From Bifidobacterium panos (GTDB lineage: Bacteria; Actinomycetota; Actinomycetes; Actinomycetales; Bifidobacteriaceae): DNA of 64,000 bases. The DNA is taken from positions 1-64,000 of the forward strand of contig NZ_JAAIIJ010000021.1 of NCBI RefSeq assembly GCF_012932445.1, read 5' to 3'. Below are positions 61,598 through 64,000 of this stretch, one piece after another. Positions within the stretch are counted from its first letter, which is position 1; each line of letters opens with the position of its first letter. The notes beneath the pieces were generated by a model. That model saw only the letters and a program-made list of their open reading frames with translations, searched no databases and was not told the origin of the DNA. Position numbers and translations under genes: made by a program.

Positions 61598-62953
61598 GTG
61601 AGCTATATGGAGCGTAAACTGGCCGCGGAAATCGTCGCATGGGCGCAATCAGACGACACGCACCCGCTGATCATCCGAGGTGCCCGCCGCACCGGGAAAA
61701 CATACCTAATCGAGCATCTCGGGCACAATTTGTTCCGAGACGATGTGGTCAAACTGGACTTCCAAACCGATCTCGCCACCATCGAGAAAATCTTCGACGT
61801 GCCCACCAACAAGACCGATGCCATCATCCAGCGCATCAGCGAATATTCCGGCGCGACCATCACCCCCAAGCGCACGCTTATCTTCCTCGATGAGATTCAG
61901 TTGAGCGAAAAGGCCCTGAACTCGCTGCGCTTCTTCTCCGGGACGGACTGGCGCATCATAGCCACAGGCAGCCTCTTGGGTGTGACCGTCAAAAACCGCA
62001 GTCTCCCTTTCCCTTCGGGCGTGCGGCAACTCGATCTGCGGCCGCTTGATTTCGAGGAATTTCTTTGGGCGGTGGACGAGAAACCTCTTGCCGACGCGAT
62101 TCGCGAACACGCCTCGCAACCTTCGTCGTTCATCCTGCATGACAAGGCGCTGGATCTTTTTCACCGTTTCCTGACAATCGGGGGAATGCCGAAAGCGGTC
62201 GACGCCTACCGCTCGACACACTCATTCACGCACGTTGCCGAAGAGTTGCGCGAGATCGACGACACCTACATCAACGACATGACCGACCCCGACAACGGCA
62301 TTAGCGGCGTGTCCGCCAAAAGAATATGGGACAGCTTGCCGAAACAGCTGCTCAGATCGTCCACCAAGAAATTCAAATACGCCGACGTGATCCGCGGAGG
62401 AAGGCGCGAGCGGCTGATGGAACCTCTTGAATGGCTCGAAGCAGCCGGGCTCGTCCTGCGCAACGACATGACCCGAGACACAACCGCGCCATTGAGCCCC
62501 TACCGCGACGAGGAGGGCAGTTTCTTCAAAATCTACATGGCCGACACCGGCCTGATGTTCCGCAAATTCGGCATAGCCGCCGAAGTGTTCCTCAACCCGG
62601 ACGTCGCCGCGGCCCTTTCCGCTGATTTCCGCGGGGCACTCGCCGAGAATTTCATGATGCAGTCGCTCACGGCCAGCGGTCTGCACACCTTCTATTGGAC
62701 CCCGTCGCAAGGTTCGGGCGAACTGGACTTCGTCTTCCAGAATCAGCTCGCGCAAACCATCGCGGTCGAGGTGAAATCCGCCCGCAACGTAACCTCCAAG
62801 ACGCTGGCGCGATTCGCCAAAGAAAGCCGCTGCCCGATCGCATACCGACTCTCCGAACGCGACTTCGGCACCAGCCAGATAGCCGGAACCAGCACGCAAC
62901 TGCACAGTCTGCCGCTCTACGCAGCCTTCGCCATTGCAAACACGCAATCTTAG
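61598..62953 (+). CDS. AAA/DUF4143 ATPase, GARRTGK subfamily
   Basis: This 451-residue protein has Walker A GARRTGKTY near residues 28-36, Walker B LIFLDEIQLSE near 97-107, and sensor IIATGSLLGV near 125. The DUF4143 half includes FRGALAENFMMQSL and ends with GELDFVFQ...AVEVKSAR. It uses a GTG start at 61598 behind AAGGAGCAACA. It clusters with the genes at 10019 and 19446, and like them is preceded by repeats spaced 33 bases. It lies between two other regulator/ATPase genes on the same strand. Confidence 0.85.
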   Translation: MSYMERKLAAEIVAWAQSDDTHPLIIRGARRTGKTYLIEHLGHNLFRDDVVKLDFQTDLATIEKIFDVPTNKTDAIIQRISEYSGATITPKRTLIFLDEIQLSEKALNSLRFFSGTDWRIIATGSLLGVTVKNRSLPFPSGVRQLDLRPLDFEEFLWAVDEKPLADAIREHASQPSSFILHDKALDLFHRFLTIGGMPKAVDAYRSTHSFTHVAEELREIDDTYINDMTDPDNGISGVSAKRIWDSLPKQLLRSSTKKFKYADVIRGGRRERLMEPLEWLEAAGLVLRNDMTRDTTAPLSPYRDEEGSFFKIYMADTGLMFRKFGIAAEVFLNPDVAAALSADFRGALAENFMMQSLTASGLHTFYWTPSQGSGELDFVFQNQLAQTIAVEVKSARNVTSKTLARFAKESRCPIAYRLSERDFGTSQIAGTSTQLHSLPLYAAFAIANTQS

Positions 62954-63003
62954 GAAGCCCCGATAGAACTAGCCACTTGCGTGGATATAATACTTGTCAG
63001 TAT

Positions 63004-63019
63004 AATACTCATGAGTATT
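63004..63019. promoter_or_regulatory. Perfect palindrome AATACTCATGAGTATT
   Basis: This 16-base perfect palindrome lies 19 bases before the start of the last ATPase gene. TATAATACT occurs just upstream twice (62986 and 63001 regions), so palindrome and promoter overlap. It is a probable self-repression operator. Confidence 0.6.
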
Positions 63020-63038
63020 AAGGCGATAGGAAGTCGGG

Positions 63039-64000
63039 ATGTTCGTCGGCAGATCCAAGGAATTGCAAGTCCTCAACGACATGTGGGAACGCAGCAGTTA
63101 CCAGATGATGGTGCTGCTTGGCCGGCGTCGCGTGGGGAAAACGGCGCTTCTGGATGAGTTCTCGAAAGACAAGCGCACGCTGTATTTCACTGCGCGCCAG
63201 CAAACGCCAGCAAATAACCTGCGTGATTTTTCGCGCGCGGTGTATGGTTTTTTCAATTTCCCGGAAAGCACCCCGCCGTTTGCCACATGGCAAGACGCCC
63301 TCGACTTCATCGTCAGCAAAGTGCAGGGGGAAGGCGAGCGCTTCCTGTTCGTATTCGACGAGTTTCCCTATGCGGCAATAAGCGACAACTCGTTGCCCTC
63401 CGTGCTGCAGATCGCCATTGACCACGGCTTCAAAAACACCAACAGCATGCTGGTGCTGTGCGGCAGCAACGAGGGATTCATGGAAAGCGAAGTGCTCGGC
63501 TATAAAAGTCCGCTATACGGCCGACGCACGGGGCAGATCAGGCTCAAACCATTCGATGTGTTCGACACCGCGCGCATGCTTGACTTTGCCGGCGCACAGG
63601 ATGTGATCAAATATTACGCGACATTCGGCGGAACCCCGTACTATTTGCAGCAAATCCAAGCGGACAGGAGCTATGAGCGGAACGTGACCGATCTGCTGTT
63701 CAATACCAGCGGTCTGCTGTATGAAGAGCCGCTGATGCTGCTGCGACAGGAACTGCGCGATCCCACAGTATATGGTTCCGTGATGGAAGCCGTGGGCGGC
63801 GGCGCCACCAAGCAGAACAAAATCGCGGATCGAGCCGGAATCACCCCCGTCACCAGTACCAGCAAGTACCTCAAAGTGCTCGAAGATTTGGGACTGCTTG
63901 AACGTCAGGTGCCGCTGGGAGACAACCCGGCCCGTTCGCGCAAAGGACTATGGAAGGTCAAGGATCCGTTTTTTGCGTTCTGGTATCGATTCGTCAGCCC
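63039..64000 (+). CDS. Archaeal-type ATPase with DUF234-like end (cut by window)
   Basis: The first 320 residues are visible and the gene continues past the window. It starts [17 protein letters not shown], with Walker [14 protein letters not shown] near residues 24-36, Walker [12 protein letters not shown] near 103-113, and sensor [12 protein letters not shown] near 135. A winged-helix segment ([20 protein letters not shown]) then leads into the DUF234 motif [15 protein letters not shown]. This family is related to, but distinct from, the DUF4143 group. ATG 63039 is close behind AGGAAGTCGGG. The function is unknown. Confidence 0.85.
   Translation, partial: MFVGRSKELQVLNDMWERSSYQMMVLLGRRRVGKTALLDEFSKDKRTLYFTARQQTPANNLRDFSRAVYGFFNFPESTPPFATWQDALDFIVSKVQGEGERFLFVFDEFPYAAISDNSLPSVLQIAIDHGFKNTNSMLVLCGSNEGFMESEVLGYKSPLYGRRTGQIRLKPFDVFDTARMLDFAGAQDVIKYYATFGGTPYYLQQIQADRSYERNVTDLLFNTSGLLYEEPLMLLRQELRDPTVYGSVMEAVGGGATKQNKIADRAGITPVTSTSKYLKVLEDLGLLERQVPLGDNPARSRKGLWKVKDPFFAFWYRFVS

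Overview
The window is high-GC Actinomycetota DNA that reads most like a host-associated Bifidobacterium. It carries a HypBA1-type beta-L-arabinofuranosidase with its own sugar ABC transporter and LacI regulator, a GH51 arabinofuranosidase with a second LacI regulator, a ClpB gene with a HAIR (HspR) operator, and a giant cell-surface protein ending in a LAxTG-type sorting signal. The species cannot be fixed from the sequence. The first ~44 bases contain a corrupted Nextera transposase adapter, so base 1 is a draft contig end and not a natural boundary. No rRNA, tRNA or CRISPR array was recognised.

Layout. 1-1.4 kb: structured intergenic repeats, a HigA antitoxin whose toxin is truncated, and the remnant of an AAA/DUF4143 ATPase. 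1.4-9.8 kb: a BspA/InlB/CW_binding_2 surface protein, prs, and a heterodimeric ABC exporter under a MarR regulator. 9.8-13.2 kb: two AAA/DUF4143 ATPases in a rearranged tandem duplication. 13.2-19.1 kb: two divergent amino-acid permeases, ApbE and a GH27 alpha-galactosidase. 19.1-21.3 kb: another AAA/DUF4143 gene between two tiny membrane-peptide ORFs, then a helix-turn-helix protein. 21.7-30.4 kb: a 2,916-residue repeat protein. 30.4-34.6 kb: structured repeats, then a GH51 arabinofuranosidase/LacI pair. 34.7-37.8 kb: a second rearranged pair of AAA/DUF4143 ATPases. 37.9-41.3 kb: BrnA and HigA antitoxins lacking intact toxins, upp, rlmH and a glycerophosphodiesterase. 41.3-48.2 kb: a beta-arabinofuranoside island (GH127, two permeases, binding protein, LacI) bounded by copies of the gluQRS 3' end. 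48.2-49.8 kb: an AAA/DUF4143 cassette with eleven 23-bp repeats. 49.8-59.7 kb: gluQRS, clpB, an exo/endonuclease-phosphatase protein, a zinc-ribbon membrane protein, rmlB, and an unknown protein paired with a Nudix hydrolase. 59.7-64 kb: an AlbA_2/Schlafen-like regulator and two more ATPases; the last runs off the window.

The most unusual feature is the density of AAA/DUF4143-type ATPases (seven complete, one related ATPase cut by the window edge, one remnant) and the fact that each has its own short cis-repeat signal just upstream. Architecture follows protein subfamily. Proteins with a WCGKT P-loop (and the gene at 48.3 kb) have arrays of 23-bp direct repeats, proteins with a GAR(Q/R)xGK P-loop have repeats spaced 33 bp, and the RRCGKT type has a 44-bp palindrome. 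At two unrelated loci, convergent pairs of such genes appear to have been tandemly duplicated, after which each copy lost the opposite gene with near ORF-precise deletions. This suggests an active protein-plus-cognate-repeat system whose function I cannot assign from sequence.

A second theme is toxin erosion. Three type II toxin-antitoxin loci (two HigBA-like, one BrnTA-like) keep an intact antitoxin while the toxin is reduced to a fragment.
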